This document shows, in pieces, positions 1-8,919 of a stretch of 64,000 nt of DNA. The stretch lies in NCBI RefSeq assembly GCF_029051685.1, contig NZ_JAACFT010000027.1, forward strand, positions 49,829 to 113,828. The letters are read 5' to 3'. A model generated the notes under the pieces. It was not told where the DNA came from, searched no databases, and was given only the letters and a program-made list of their open reading frames with translations. A program made the translations under genes and the position numbers. The first letter of the stretch is position 1, and the number at the start of each line of letters is the position of its first letter. Origin of the DNA: Bradyrhizobium sp. CSA207 (GTDB lineage Bacteria; Pseudomonadota; Alphaproteobacteria; Rhizobiales; Xanthobacteraceae).

Positions 1-1443
1 CTGAAAATCAGCCGACATGAACAACAGCGCCAGCGCCTGCTGCCGGCTCTCGGCGCGTCCGACCGCCTGCTTCACCTCGGCCGCGATCTCGGATGCGAAG
101 ACGTCCTCGATGATCGTTTGCGGATCGGCCGTGTCGGCGATGCGCTCGGCAAAATAGTTGGCGACGTCGAGCCGCCGGCCGACGCCGTCGATCCAGCTTG
201 CCTCGTCGTCCGGATAGCCCTTGGGCGCCGACGGACGCCACAGCGCCTCGCCGAGCAGTTGCTGGCCCGCGGTGTAAGGAACGGGATCGACGACCGTGAT
301 CCCCGTCGCGCGCACCATGCCGATGACCCATTCGCCAGGACGCTTGAGTTTGGACGGCGGGGCGCGCCAGGCTTCGTCCGACGATACCATCGCAATCGCG
401 ACCTGCTTGAGATCGCCCTCAGTCTCGCGAAACGTTTTCGCCATCTGCGCGACAAGGGCCGGCGGCGGCTCGTCGGCGACGAAATGGCGGGCGAGCTTGG
501 TCGCGATATGGGTTGCGGTTGCCGGATGCGCGGCGAGGTCGCGCAGCACGGCGCGGCCCTGCTCGGCGTCCTCCTGCTCGTAGCGCTTGCCGAGCACGGT
601 TTGCCCGCCCGGCTCGTGCAGCCGCGGTTTGAAGATGAACTCGCCGCCATGCTGGGGATCGGCGCCCGGTGGCACCAGTGTCCAGCCGGTCAGGACGTTG
701 GCGAAGCTGATCACGTCGTCCTGGGTGTAGCCGGTGCGCACACCGAGCGTGTGCAGCTCCATGATCTCGCGCGCAAAATTCTCGTTGAGGCCGCGGCTTC
801 GGTTGATACCGGCGGTCGAGTTCGCGCCCATCGACTCCAGATTGTCGAGATAAACCAGCATCGCAGGATGGCCTTCGACGGCCAGAAGCAGATCGACGAG
901 GCGGCCGAGCGCGTGAGCGCGAACGGCTTCGCGCTCATAGGCACCGGACATGCTCTGGATCCGGTTGGCCGAAACGCAGAAATGGTTGGACCAGAACCAC
1001 ACCAACCGCTCTGCAAAACCGATGTCGGCAACGAGCGCGGCTTCGGTGCGCAGCTTGGCTTCCTGCAAGTAGATCGGTCGGCCGGGATCGGGTACCGCTT
1101 CGGCGGCTTGCTTCGCCGCCATCTCGGCGGCGTCCTTCTCGGCGCCCTGCGCCTGCATTTGGTCTTCCGACATGACTGGTGTTGCGGCCACTTGCTGCTT
1201 CTTCGCCTGCTGCTGCGCCTGCTTGGCGCGTGCCGTGCGCCGCGCGTTGGCATCGGCCACGGTGCGGTAGGCCTTCGCGCTGGAAGGCAGGCTGGCAGCA
1301 GCGGTCAGCACCAGCGGCCGATCGAGCTCGGCAATCAGCGCGCCGCGCGGGTCAGTCCCGACCACGGCGATAGATCCTGGTCGCGGCCCCATCCCGAAAC
1401 GATGAAGCGCCAGCACGGCCTCGGTCTTTGCAGAACTGCTCAT
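1..1443 (-). CDS. DUF1800 family protein (C-terminus cut by window edge)
   Basis: The reading frame stays open from an ATG at 1443 to the first base of the window, giving 481 codons. The N-terminus contains the family motif ALHRFGMGPRPGSI, and around residues 214-230 lies the diagnostic block LNENFAREIMELHTLG. The last visible residues, LALLFMSADFQ, resemble the usual end of the family (ASPEFQ-like), so only a few residues are probably missing. A basic, Gln/Lys-rich stretch follows the first 70 residues. DUF1800 proteins are of unknown biochemical function and usually sit next to a DUF1501 gene, which would lie off the left edge. Its upstream region carries the same dyad as the blaI-like promoter, suggesting co-regulation. 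Family assignment is firm; function is unknown. Confidence 0.9.
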   Translation of the reverse strand, partial: MSSSAKTEAVLALHRFGMGPRPGSIAVVGTDPRGALIAELDRPLVLTAAASLPSSAKAYRTVADANARRTARAKQAQQQAKKQQVAATPVMSEDQMQAQGAEKDAAEMAAKQAAEAVPDPGRPIYLQEAKLRTEAALVADIGFAERLVWFWSNHFCVSANRIQSMSGAYEREAVRAHALGRLVDLLLAVEGHPAMLVYLDNLESMGANSTAGINRSRGLNENFAREIMELHTLGVRTGYTQDDVISFANVLTGWTLVPPGADPQHGGEFIFKPRLHEPGGQTVLGKRYEQEDAEQGRAVLRDLAAHPATATHIATKLARHFVADEPPPALVAQMAKTFRETEGDLKQVAIAMVSSDEAWRAPPSKLKRPGEWVIGMVRATGITVVDPVPYTAGQQLLGEALWRPSAPKGYPDDEASWIDGVGRRLDVANYFAERIADTADPQTIIEDVFASEIAAEVKQAVGRAESRQQALALLFMSADFQ

Positions 1444-1495
1444 GACGAACGCCCAATTCTCCGAGTCCGCTAGACACGGCGCAGTGCGGTAGCCA

Positions 1496-1525
1496 GTTAC
1501 GAATTGTAATGCTACATATCGTAAC
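1496..1525. promoter_or_regulatory. 30-bp dyad operator, BlaI-type, upstream of the DUF1800 gene
   Basis: The core TGTAATGCTACA occupies 1505-1516 and is flanked symmetrically by GTTACGA (1496-1502) and TCGTAAC (1519-1525). The whole is a near-perfect palindrome: 7-bp outer arms, 2-bp gaps, and TGTA/TACA inner arms around ATGC. It lies about 50-80 bases before the DUF1800 start codon. The core differs from the one before the blaI-like gene only by T/C at one position. BlaI/MecI/CopY repressors are known to bind TACA/TGTA dyads, so the site is inferred to be theirs. This also accounts for most of the gap 1444-1616. Confidence 0.6.
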
Positions 1526-1616
1526 ACTCGAGATGAGCCGGTGCAAGCTGAGATTGAGCGCCGCGGCGCTCTCCCGACCGGGCGAGCACTCGTCAGCCAG
1601 CGGACGTGCGAGGAGT

Positions 1617-4136
1617 CTAGAAATTCGGTCCGAGCGCGATCTTGGTGATGGTGCCGTTCCTGACGCCGATGCGCCATTCCGCCGAACCATTGGCGAACTG
1701 GGCGATGTAGATGTCGCTGTCGAGCGCGGTGACGCCGCGGAACGAGACCGCGCGCAACGCGCCGAGCCGCGCCAGGATCGCCTGATCGAATGGAAGCTGC
1801 TGGCGCGTGATGTCGGCGACCTCCGACGTCATGCGGTCGTAGTCCGGCTGCCCCTTGCCCACGCCTTCGATATAGCGGCGCAGCATCTCCTCACCATTGG
1901 CGATCGGAACGGCGCGGCGAGCGGCGCGCCCGGGCCGTGCGCCGAGGTTCGACGCCTCGACATTGTGAAAGCGCGTCTGCCGGCCCGGCAGCAGGATCTC
2001 CAGACATCGGCCCGATTTGTCGGCAATCACCCAGGGACTGTTCACGGTGGTGGTGGTGGCCCAGCTCGTGTTGGGCCTGACGACGCTCTGCGCCTTGCGA
2101 TTGCCGTCGGCGTCGACGTTGAAGATCTGAATGTCGTCGCCCAGCTCGTTATAGACCATGATCCGGATCGGCGAGGTGCCGGCGCGGCTGCGCACATTCG
2201 ACTCCTCCGCGCAGGCGGCGATGCCGCCGAGCTCGTCATTGCCGTCGGCCCGGAAGATCACGTCGCCGGCCTTGCCGTCGGGCTCGAGCAGCAGACGGAA
2301 TTCCGCCGTACCGTTCTCGAACTTGGCGCCATAGATGTCGTAGCCGCCGGGGCCAACACCGCGGAAGAAGATCGATTCCATCGCGCCGAGCGCCAGGAAC
2401 GTCGCGTGCAACTCGTCGATCTGCCGATGGACCTTGGCAGCGAGCGGCGCGCTCATGCGATCGTAGTTCGGCGTGCCCCTGCGCAGGTCTTCAATCCCGC
2501 GCAGGATCGTCTCCCTGCCACCGGCGACCGGGACCTGCTCCCGGAAGCGATCGGGGACTTCTGAGAGGCGCCGCGCGAAGTCGGCCTCCACGGCCTGTGC
2601 CACTGATGCGTCGATCCGCGGCGCGAGGCGAGCGCCTGTGACCGCGTTCTGGACCAGCACGCGCGACACCTTTGTCTGCTCGTCGCGCAGGAAGATCAGG
2701 AGATGGTCGCCGTGGACAGAGAAGGCGTCGGCGCCCTCGGCGAGGACCATCGATCTGGCCTGTCCGGTTTCCTGCACTTGCAGATGATCGCCGTCGCGCC
2801 GCACGGTAAGCACGCGGTTCGGCGCGAGCCGGTACCAGCCGACATAGTGATCGAGCGGTGCGGGATCGGCGGCCGGCGTCGGCATCTCGGCGACGCGGAC
2901 CGCGCGCACGTCGCGACCATTCATGTGCAGCGTCAGCTCGGAGGAGCGGCGCTCGGCATCGAGCGGAAAGTTGATCTCGCCGAACGAGGCCGCGTAGGAC
3001 GCCGTGCCATCACTGCCTATCGTCAGACGCAGCCTGCGCTGCCCGGTGAGCTGCCCGTAGAGATCGTCGCCCTCGCGGAAGATCGCGAACACCGAGGCCG
3101 GGCCCACGGCATAGAAATTGACGAAGGGTTGATAGTGCTGGGCCGGCGCCTCGCCGAGGTCTCCAGCGAAAGGCGCGGGGTCCGGCGTTCGATAGGCGAT
3201 CATGCCCGCCGATACGATCACGGCCGGTACAATTGCGGCCGCGATCCGCAGCCGCTTGCGCCAGCCGACCGCAACGGGCATGGCTGCAGCTGCGATGATG
3301 CGCTCGACGCGGGCGCGGACGGTCGAGGCCCGTGCCATCGCGAGCTCCACCGGCCGCGGGTTTACAGAGGTCGCGACGTCCAGCAGGATCTCCGCATAGG
3401 ACAGCCGGTCGTCGATGACTTCGATCGCTTGGGCGTCGCTGATGATCTCTGCAAGCTCGGCAAGCCGCACGAGCTGCCACCACGAGAACGGGCTGAACCA
3501 GAACGCCGCGCGGTTGAGGGAAGCAAGCAGCAAGACGTAGAAGTCGCGGTTGGCAACATGCGCGCCCTCATGCGCGAGCACCGCGAGGCGCTTCTTCGCG
3601 TCCCAGGCAGCAAATTGCGGCGGCACCAGAATGGTTGAGCCGAAGGTGACGGGACCGCCGACGTCGCGGCTGATGCGCACGTCGGCATCGATCATTTTGG
3701 GATCGCGCATCGGCTGCGCGGCCCGTGCCAGGCGCCAGGTCAGGCAGAGGCCGATGGCGAGCCGCAACAGCAGCAGGCCGGCGACGCCAGCATAAATGAT
3801 TGTGGCCGCCAGCCGCCAATCGATCGACACACCACTCCTGGCCGGCGGCTCGACGGTAGCGCCGGGCGTGATCGGCAAGGCCGGCTGCGGCGTCTCGAGC
3901 ATCGAGATATCGGCCGGCCAAAGTTCGTCCGGCACTGGCACGGAGAGAGGCAGCCGGGCGATGGTGAGCGTCGGCCAATGCATCACGAAAGGCATCGCCA
4001 GCGATGCCAGCAGCACGACGACCCAGGCCGTCATGTGGAGGTGCGGATTGCGCACGCGAAACAGGTTGAGACCGAACCAGACGACGCCTCCCAGCACAAA
4101 GGAGCGTAGCGCCGCCTCCGCCAGAGTTGCGATCAT
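1617..4136 (-). CDS. M56 (BlaR1-type) membrane metallopeptidase with DUF3471-like and VHL-beta-like C-terminal domains
   Basis: This 839-residue protein begins with a BlaR1/M56 module: membrane segments near residues 8-27, 36-53, 108-131 and 298-315, and the zinc-protease motif HEGAH at 189-193 followed by LAEIISDAQAI around 228-238. In this family the cytosolic protease is triggered by an outer sensor and inactivates a BlaI-type repressor. The usual penicillin-binding sensor is absent. Instead residues 330-415 and 427-505 look like two DUF3471-type beta domains (YVGWYRLAPNRVLTVRRDGD), residues 535-628 and 745-839 form a diverged internal repeat (FRGVGPGGYDIYGAKFENG versus FRGVTALDSDIYIAQFANG), and residues 642-722 between them resemble the VHL beta domain. 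The start overlaps the stop of the repressor gene (ATGA), implying translational coupling. The ligand is unknown. Confidence 0.85.
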   Translation of the reverse strand: MIATLAEAALRSFVLGGVVWFGLNLFRVRNPHLHMTAWVVVLLASLAMPFVMHWPTLTIARLPLSVPVPDELWPADISMLETPQPALPITPGATVEPPARSGVSIDWRLAATIIYAGVAGLLLLRLAIGLCLTWRLARAAQPMRDPKMIDADVRISRDVGGPVTFGSTILVPPQFAAWDAKKRLAVLAHEGAHVANRDFYVLLLASLNRAAFWFSPFSWWQLVRLAELAEIISDAQAIEVIDDRLSYAEILLDVATSVNPRPVELAMARASTVRARVERIIAAAAMPVAVGWRKRLRIAAAIVPAVIVSAGMIAYRTPDPAPFAGDLGEAPAQHYQPFVNFYAVGPASVFAIFREGDDLYGQLTGQRRLRLTIGSDGTASYAASFGEINFPLDAERRSSELTLHMNGRDVRAVRVAEMPTPAADPAPLDHYVGWYRLAPNRVLTVRRDGDHLQVQETGQARSMVLAEGADAFSVHGDHLLIFLRDEQTKVSRVLVQNAVTGARLAPRIDASVAQAVEADFARRLSEVPDRFREQVPVAGGRETILRGIEDLRRGTPNYDRMSAPLAAKVHRQIDELHATFLALGAMESIFFRGVGPGGYDIYGAKFENGTAEFRLLLEPDGKAGDVIFRADGNDELGGIAACAEESNVRSRAGTSPIRIMVYNELGDDIQIFNVDADGNRKAQSVVRPNTSWATTTTVNSPWVIADKSGRCLEILLPGRQTRFHNVEASNLGARPGRAARRAVPIANGEEMLRRYIEGVGKGQPDYDRMTSEVADITRQQLPFDQAILARLGALRAVSFRGVTALDSDIYIAQFANGSAEWRIGVRNGTITKIALGPNF

Positions 4137-4525
4137 TCTTTCTTCACTCCCCTCGCCTTCTTTGCCTTGGCTACTTGATCGGCCAGCGTGCGCAGCTGCT
4201 GCTGGTCGAGCATCGCATTGTCCACCATGCCGACGAGGACTTCCTCAATCGAGCCGTTGCAGAACCAGTCGACGATGCGCTGCACCGCCTTGGCAGCGAC
4301 ACGGGCGCGGGGCTCGGCCGCCTGGTAGACGTAGGTTCGTCCGTCCACGGTGTGGTTGGCGTAGCCCTTTTCTTCCAGCCGACGCAGCACCGTGCGTACC
4401 GTCGATTCCTTCAAACGCCGCGACAGCCGCTCGCGCACGACTTCCGCCGTCACCGGACCATGGGCCCAGACCAATTGCATGACCTCGTGCTCGAGGTCGC
4501 CCAGTTCGGGCAAACGATCGTCCAT
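4133..4525 (-). CDS. BlaI/MecI/CopY family transcriptional repressor
   Basis: This 130-residue winged-helix repressor begins at the ATG at 4525 (MDDRLPELGDLEHEVM). Translation could run 17 codons further upstream, but that would place the start beyond the operator core and adds residues the family lacks. The recognition region reads ESTVRTVLRRLEEKGY, typical of penicillinase repressors, with a C-terminal dimerisation helix region. It is followed with a 4-base overlap by the M56 peptidase gene, the standard repressor-receptor pair. A dyad CTGTAACGCTACAG lies 28-41 bases upstream of the start, suggesting autoregulation. The family assignment is clear; the regulated stress is not known. Confidence 0.92.
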   Translation of the reverse strand: MDDRLPELGDLEHEVMQLVWAHGPVTAEVVRERLSRRLKESTVRTVLRRLEEKGYANHTVDGRTYVYQAAEPRARVAAKAVQRIVDWFCNGSIEEVLVGMVDNAMLDQQQLRTLADQVAKAKKARGVKKE

Positions 4526-4552
4526 GGCATCTGACCTTGCGACTTGAGCTTC

Positions 4553-4566
4553 CTGTAACGCTACAG
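4553..4566. promoter_or_regulatory. BlaI-type operator of the repressor-peptidase operon
   Basis: CTGTA-ACGC-TACAG is a perfect 5-bp inverted repeat around a 4-base centre, just upstream of the blaI-like start codon. Its inner core TGTA-AYGC-TACA is shared with the dyad at 1505-1516 before the DUF1800 gene. Autoregulation by the BlaI-like protein is inferred. Confidence 0.6.
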
Positions 4567-4660
4567 AGCGTCGCATATACAGCCGTGCCGCGCAACGCCG
4601 ATTCCACCTGAAATGGTATCGCCGCGCTGACCTAACCGCCGTCGGGCCGGAGTCTGGGGC

Positions 4661-6394
4661 TCAGTACCGCGGCTCGTACATCTGCGATTGCACCAGCCCT
4701 TTGACGTCATTGGGCGCGGGTCCGTCCGCCAGCCCGCGCTGATAGGCGACGTCGGCGACCCCGGCCGCGATGCGGACCGAGACCTCGCGGATGCGGGGCA
4801 GCGCCGGATAGAGGCTGCCCTGCCTCAGGTCCTCCTTGCCGACGCAATCGGCCAGCGTATGGGCCGCCGCCATGAACATTTCGTTCGTCACGAGGCGCGA
4901 GCAGCTGGCAATGACGCCGAGACCGACGCCGGGAAAGATGTAGGAGTTGTTGCCCTGGCGCGGCACAAAGGTGCGTCCGTTGAGCGTGACCGGGTCATAC
5001 GGGCTGCCGCAGGCGAACAGCGCGCGGCCCTCGGTGTAACGATAGGCATCTTCCGCCGAGCATTCGGCCTTCGAGGTCGGATTGGAGAGCGCGAACACGA
5101 TCGGATGCTCGTTGAGCGCGGCCATCGCCTTGAGCACGTCGGGCGTGAAGGCACCGCCGACCGCGGCGACGCCGATGATCGCCGTCGGCTTCAGCGTGTT
5201 GATCGCGGTCAGGAAATCGGCAATCGGCGCCTGATCGGTATGAGCATAACGGAGCTTGTGGCCGGAGAGGCTCGCCCGGCCACTAACGACGAGGCCACGG
5301 GAATCCACCAGCCAATTGCGGCGGAGCGCTTCGGCCTCGGCGGCGCCCTCCGCCATCATGGCGGAGACTACGAGATCGGCGATGCCGGTGGCGGCCTCGC
5401 CGGCGCCCAGGAACAGGATGCGTTGATCCCGGAGCTTGCCGCCGCTGATGCGCAGGGCCGAGAACAGGCCGGCAAGCGCCACCGCCGCCGTACCCTGGAT
5501 ATCGTCGTTGAAGACGCAGGCTTCGTCGCGATATTTGTGCAGCAGCTTGAACGCCGAGTGATTGGCGAAATCCTCGAATTGGATCAGCACACCCGGAAAC
5601 GTCTTTCGCGCGGCGACCATGAATTCGTCGACGAAGCTGTCATAGGCCTCGCCCGTGAGCCGCCGCTCGCGCAGACCGAGATAATACGGATCGTTCAAGA
5701 GTTCTTCATTGTTGGTGCCGACATCGAGCACGATCGGCAGGCACAGCTCGGGATGCACGCCGGCACAGGCCGAATAGAGCGAGAGCTTTCCGACCGGAAT
5801 GCCCATGCCGTTGGCGCCGAGATCGCCGAGGCCAAGGATGCGCTCCCCGTCGGTCACGACGATGAGCTTTGCAGGATAAGGCCAGTTCTTCAAAATCTCC
5901 GCGATCTGGCCGCGATCGCGCGAGGAGATGAACATGCCCCGCGGCCGCTGGAAGATCAGCCCGTATTTCTGGCAGGCGAGTCCGACAGTCGGCGTGTAGA
6001 TGATCGGCTGGATCTCGTCGATATTGTCGACAACGACGCGAAAGAACAGCGCCTCGTTGCGATCATGCAGCGCATTCAGCGCGACATATTTTTCGAGGTC
6101 CGTCGGCAGCATCCGCAGATTGGTGAGCACGCGCTCGACCTGCGTCTCCATCGTGAGCAGGCAAGGCGGCAACAGGCCGCGCAAGCCGAGCGTGTCACGC
6201 TCCGCTTCCGTGAAGGCAGTACCCTTGTTGAGCAAGGGATCGCGCAGCAGCGTCATGCCGTGAGCGGGATTGGACGATGTCGGCTGAGCGACGACCCGGG
6301 CAGGTCTATTCACGAATTCCCCCAAGGAGTTTCTTATTGAACGGCGGCCATTGTCGGCCGGCGCTCCCCTGAGATCAAGGACGTTGGGACTCAT
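4661..6394 (-). CDS. maeA: NAD-dependent malic enzyme (SfcA/MaeA type)
   Basis: The 577-residue product is a decarboxylating malate dehydrogenase converting malate to pyruvate and CO2 in the cytosol. Seen directly are the malic-enzyme N-terminal block (LLPPCLLTMETQVERVL; IYTPTVGLACQKYG), the active-site region VVTDGERILGLGDLG, the substrate/metal region QFEDFANHSAF with VFNDDIQGTA, and the nucleotide-binding fold ILFLGAGEAATGIADL. Its length matches the single-domain E. coli MaeA class and lacks the C-terminal phosphotransacetylase-like extension of rhizobial Dme/Tme enzymes. I chose the ATG at 6394 (MSPNVLDL) over an in-frame ATG 21 bases upstream; this choice is weak. Cofactor preference is inferred from family similarity only. 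Confidence 0.9.
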   Translation of the reverse strand: MSPNVLDLRGAPADNGRRSIRNSLGEFVNRPARVVAQPTSSNPAHGMTLLRDPLLNKGTAFTEAERDTLGLRGLLPPCLLTMETQVERVLTNLRMLPTDLEKYVALNALHDRNEALFFRVVVDNIDEIQPIIYTPTVGLACQKYGLIFQRPRGMFISSRDRGQIAEILKNWPYPAKLIVVTDGERILGLGDLGANGMGIPVGKLSLYSACAGVHPELCLPIVLDVGTNNEELLNDPYYLGLRERRLTGEAYDSFVDEFMVAARKTFPGVLIQFEDFANHSAFKLLHKYRDEACVFNDDIQGTAAVALAGLFSALRISGGKLRDQRILFLGAGEAATGIADLVVSAMMAEGAAEAEALRRNWLVDSRGLVVSGRASLSGHKLRYAHTDQAPIADFLTAINTLKPTAIIGVAAVGGAFTPDVLKAMAALNEHPIVFALSNPTSKAECSAEDAYRYTEGRALFACGSPYDPVTLNGRTFVPRQGNNSYIFPGVGLGVIASCSRLVTNEMFMAAAHTLADCVGKEDLRQGSLYPALPRIREVSVRIAAGVADVAYQRGLADGPAPNDVKGLVQSQMYEPRY

Positions 6395-6472
6395 GCGTCG
6401 ATTGTGATCTCGCACCGCAGCGAGATTTTCCCGACATCGGCAGTTGCGCGAGAAAGGTTAACGCTGCAAGGC

Positions 6473-6580
6473 TTACTCGGGCTTGATGTCGGCAGCCTTC
6501 ACGATCGGCCACCATTTCTCGGTCTCGGCCTTCTGGAACGTCGCGAACGCTGCCGGATGGGCGGAGGCCGGAAGTATGCG
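6473..6580 (-). pseudogene. Relic: C-terminus of a Bug/TctC-type solute receptor
   Basis: Read on the minus strand, the stretch ending at the TAA at 6473-6475 translates to ...SAHPAAFATFQKAETEKWW followed by PIVKAADIKPE. This is the characteristic end of TctC/Bug periplasmic receptors (AEFAAFIKAE-x-EKW ... ANIKPE). The frame is not supported further upstream: the adjacent MscS gene ends at 6586 and there is no room for the other ~280 residues. It is therefore a decayed fragment. A receptorless tctAB pair is present elsewhere in the window (41.4-43.7 kb), but no direct link can be shown. Confidence 0.7.
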
Positions 6581-6585
6581 AGCGG

Positions 6586-8919
6586 CTATCCGGCCACCCG
6601 CCGTGGCGCCGGATTGGCGGCGCCATCAGCCGGCGGCGCGATCTGCATCAAGATGGTCTGAACGGGAGAGGCGACCTCGATCCCGCTCTGCTGGAAGCGC
6701 AGCTTCATGCGCCGGTTGAATTCGCGCTGCACCGGCCAGCGACCTGCCTCGGTACAGCGGATCTGGCCGACAATCGACACCATGGCGCCGTCGACCTTGT
6801 CGATACCCCAGAGATCGAGGTCGCCCCGGATCACGCCACGGAATTCGGGCTCGCGGCGCATCTCCTCGACGATGTCCTTGAGGATCTGACCGGCGCGGTC
6901 GGTATCTTCCTTGTAGGCGACGTTGACGCTGACGGAGGCGTTGCCGGCGCCGCGGCTGGCATTGGTGATGGTCGTCACCGCGCTGAACGGCACGATGTGC
7001 ACCGCGCCGTCGCCGGCGCGCAGGCGGATGGTGCGGATCGAGACATTCTCCACGACCCCGGACAGTCCCGAGACGCTGACGTTGTCGCCGACCTGTACCG
7101 TGTTCTCCAAAAGCAGAAACAGGCCGGTGATGAGATCCTGCACCAGCTTCTGCGAGCCGAAGCCGATGGCGATGCCGACGATGCCTGCGCCCGCCAGCAG
7201 CGGCGCGACATTGACGCCGATCTCGCTCAGCGCCGTGAGGCCGACGATGGTGGCGATCAGGCACAGCAGCGCTGTCCGCAGCATCGGCTGGAAGGTGCGC
7301 AGCCGCGCGGCACGAGCATAGTGTCCGTCCCGCGACAGTGTATTGATCTGGCGATCCAGCAGCGCGTTGCTGGCTTCCCAGATCGCGGCCGCGATGCCTG
7401 CGGCGAGCGCGATCGTCACCACGGCCGAAAGCAGGCGGCTGCCGATCTGGCCGCCATAGAACCAGACGATGGCATCGACACCCCAGACTTCGAGCACGGC
7501 CACGAAGCCGACAAAGGCAATGACGCCCGAGACGATTTTGCGCAGCAGCGGCAGATAGCGGTTGGCGCGGATTTCCAGGCCCGGAAAACGCTGCAGGATC
7601 TCCGGCTTGATCCGGAAGCCGCGGTCGATCAGGCTCAGCGTCACCATGATGGCGACGCGCGTAATCAGCACCACCACGATGGTGCCGACGAAATATTGCA
7701 GCAGCAGCGAATAGCCGTTGCGGATGTTCAGCGCCCAGACCGCCCACAGCGCGACGACGAGGGCGATTGCAAGATAGTGCCAGCCGCCCGCGATGCGGTT
7801 GCGCAGGCGCGCCGCAATCCCCTGCTGGCCAGCGGACGCGCGAATGGCCTCGGCGACCTGGCGGCGGCATTGCAGGATGATGACCGCGATGAAGAGGTGC
7901 ACCACCAACATTACCATGCGCAGCAGCGCCGCATACCCGGCGCGATGCAGGCCGAGCAGCAGCGCCACATTGGCGAAGGCGATGCCTGTTACGCCGACGC
8001 CGACGATGCGGCGCGCCCAGATCTCGATATAGGCCGCTGTCTCGGCGCGTACCGGAATCAGGCCGAACGGCCCCGCCAGCGCGCGGACGACGCAGATCAG
8101 CCCGCGCGAGAACACATAGGCGTTGACGACGGCGAGGATCACGAGGCGGACGGTGGCGGGATCGCCGATCTCCGTCCCAAGCAGCGCCGTCGCCGCGCCG
8201 ACGAAGGCGAACACGGGCAAGAGTTCCAGCACGAGACGACCGAGCACGAAGGGCAGCCGCAGCAACACCTGCCAAGCCCGCGCCAGGCTCTTGCGCCGTT
8301 TGTGCAATTCCGGCTCGGGGGTGACATCGGCCACGGATGACGGCGGATCGGCAACGGGGAGCGCCTGTGCCGGCAGGCCCGCAGTCTGCGGCACGCGCGC
8401 TTCAAGGAACACGACCGGACGCCGGATCAGCCGGAAGATCACCCACTCCGCGGCGAGAGCGCAGCCGAACACCAGCGCCAGCTTCCAGGCAATCTCGATC
8501 AGGAGATTGTAGGCCGCGGGATCATTGGCGGTCCGCACGAACCAGTAATAGAAGGCCGGAAAGTGCGTGAGCGTCCGCGCCATGCCCGCGATCTCGCGCG
8601 AGATCTCGCCGATCTCCTCGGACACGGTAAGCAGGAGCTGCGCACCAAGCCCGTCGGCGGAGAGCGGGATCGGCGATTTCTGCTCTGGCGGCGGCGCAGG
8701 CTGCTGACCAGACGCATTTGCGATCGCGCGCAAGGTGTCGATCATCTGCGCGCGCTTCTGATCGTCCTGGAGGGTTTCGAGCGCGCGCCTTGCCTCGTCC
8801 GGGGACAGCGCGGCAGCATGATTGGTGGCCGGCGCAGGCGGCTCGGCACGGGCGCCGGAGAGAGATGAGATTGCGAGGAAGATGGCAGCGAGAAGCGCCG
8901 GGGCAAGCTTATGCGACAC
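6586..8919 (-). CDS. Large MscS-family mechanosensitive ion channel
   Basis: The product is about 777 residues. The start is taken as GTG at 8919 because AAGGA lies six bases before it and the protein then begins with a signal sequence (VSHKLAPALLAAIFLAISSLSGARA); the longer ATG version at 8970 would put 17 residues before that signal. A periplasmic N-terminal region is followed by roughly ten hydrophobic segments, and the conserved MscS pore and beta domain appears near residues 575-640 (GIAIGFGSQKLVQDLITGLF, ENTVQVGDNVSVSG). This resembles YbiO/YnaI-type enlarged MscS channels that release solutes on hypo-osmotic shock. The C-terminus is Pro/Ala-rich. Confidence 0.9.
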   Translation of the reverse strand: MSHKLAPALLAAIFLAISSLSGARAEPPAPATNHAAALSPDEARRALETLQDDQKRAQMIDTLRAIANASGQQPAPPPEQKSPIPLSADGLGAQLLLTVSEEIGEISREIAGMARTLTHFPAFYYWFVRTANDPAAYNLLIEIAWKLALVFGCALAAEWVIFRLIRRPVVFLEARVPQTAGLPAQALPVADPPSSVADVTPEPELHKRRKSLARAWQVLLRLPFVLGRLVLELLPVFAFVGAATALLGTEIGDPATVRLVILAVVNAYVFSRGLICVVRALAGPFGLIPVRAETAAYIEIWARRIVGVGVTGIAFANVALLLGLHRAGYAALLRMVMLVVHLFIAVIILQCRRQVAEAIRASAGQQGIAARLRNRIAGGWHYLAIALVVALWAVWALNIRNGYSLLLQYFVGTIVVVLITRVAIMVTLSLIDRGFRIKPEILQRFPGLEIRANRYLPLLRKIVSGVIAFVGFVAVLEVWGVDAIVWFYGGQIGSRLLSAVVTIALAAGIAAAIWEASNALLDRQINTLSRDGHYARAARLRTFQPMLRTALLCLIATIVGLTALSEIGVNVAPLLAGAGIVGIAIGFGSQKLVQDLITGLFLLLENTVQVGDNVSVSGLSGVVENVSIRTIRLRAGDGAVHIVPFSAVTTITNASRGAGNASVSVNVAYKEDTDRAGQILKDIVEEMRREPEFRGVIRGDLDLWGIDKVDGAMVSIVGQIRCTEAGRWPVQREFNRRMKLRFQQSGIEVASPVQTILMQIAPPADGAANPAPRRVAG

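Noticed and set aside
118..1473. 451-codon plus-strand open frame
   Set aside because: It is the antisense shadow of the DUF1800 frame; the product has no recognisable content while the minus strand shows the family motifs.
4688..6340. 550-codon plus-strand open frame
   Set aside because: Antisense shadow of malic enzyme, which has full motif support.
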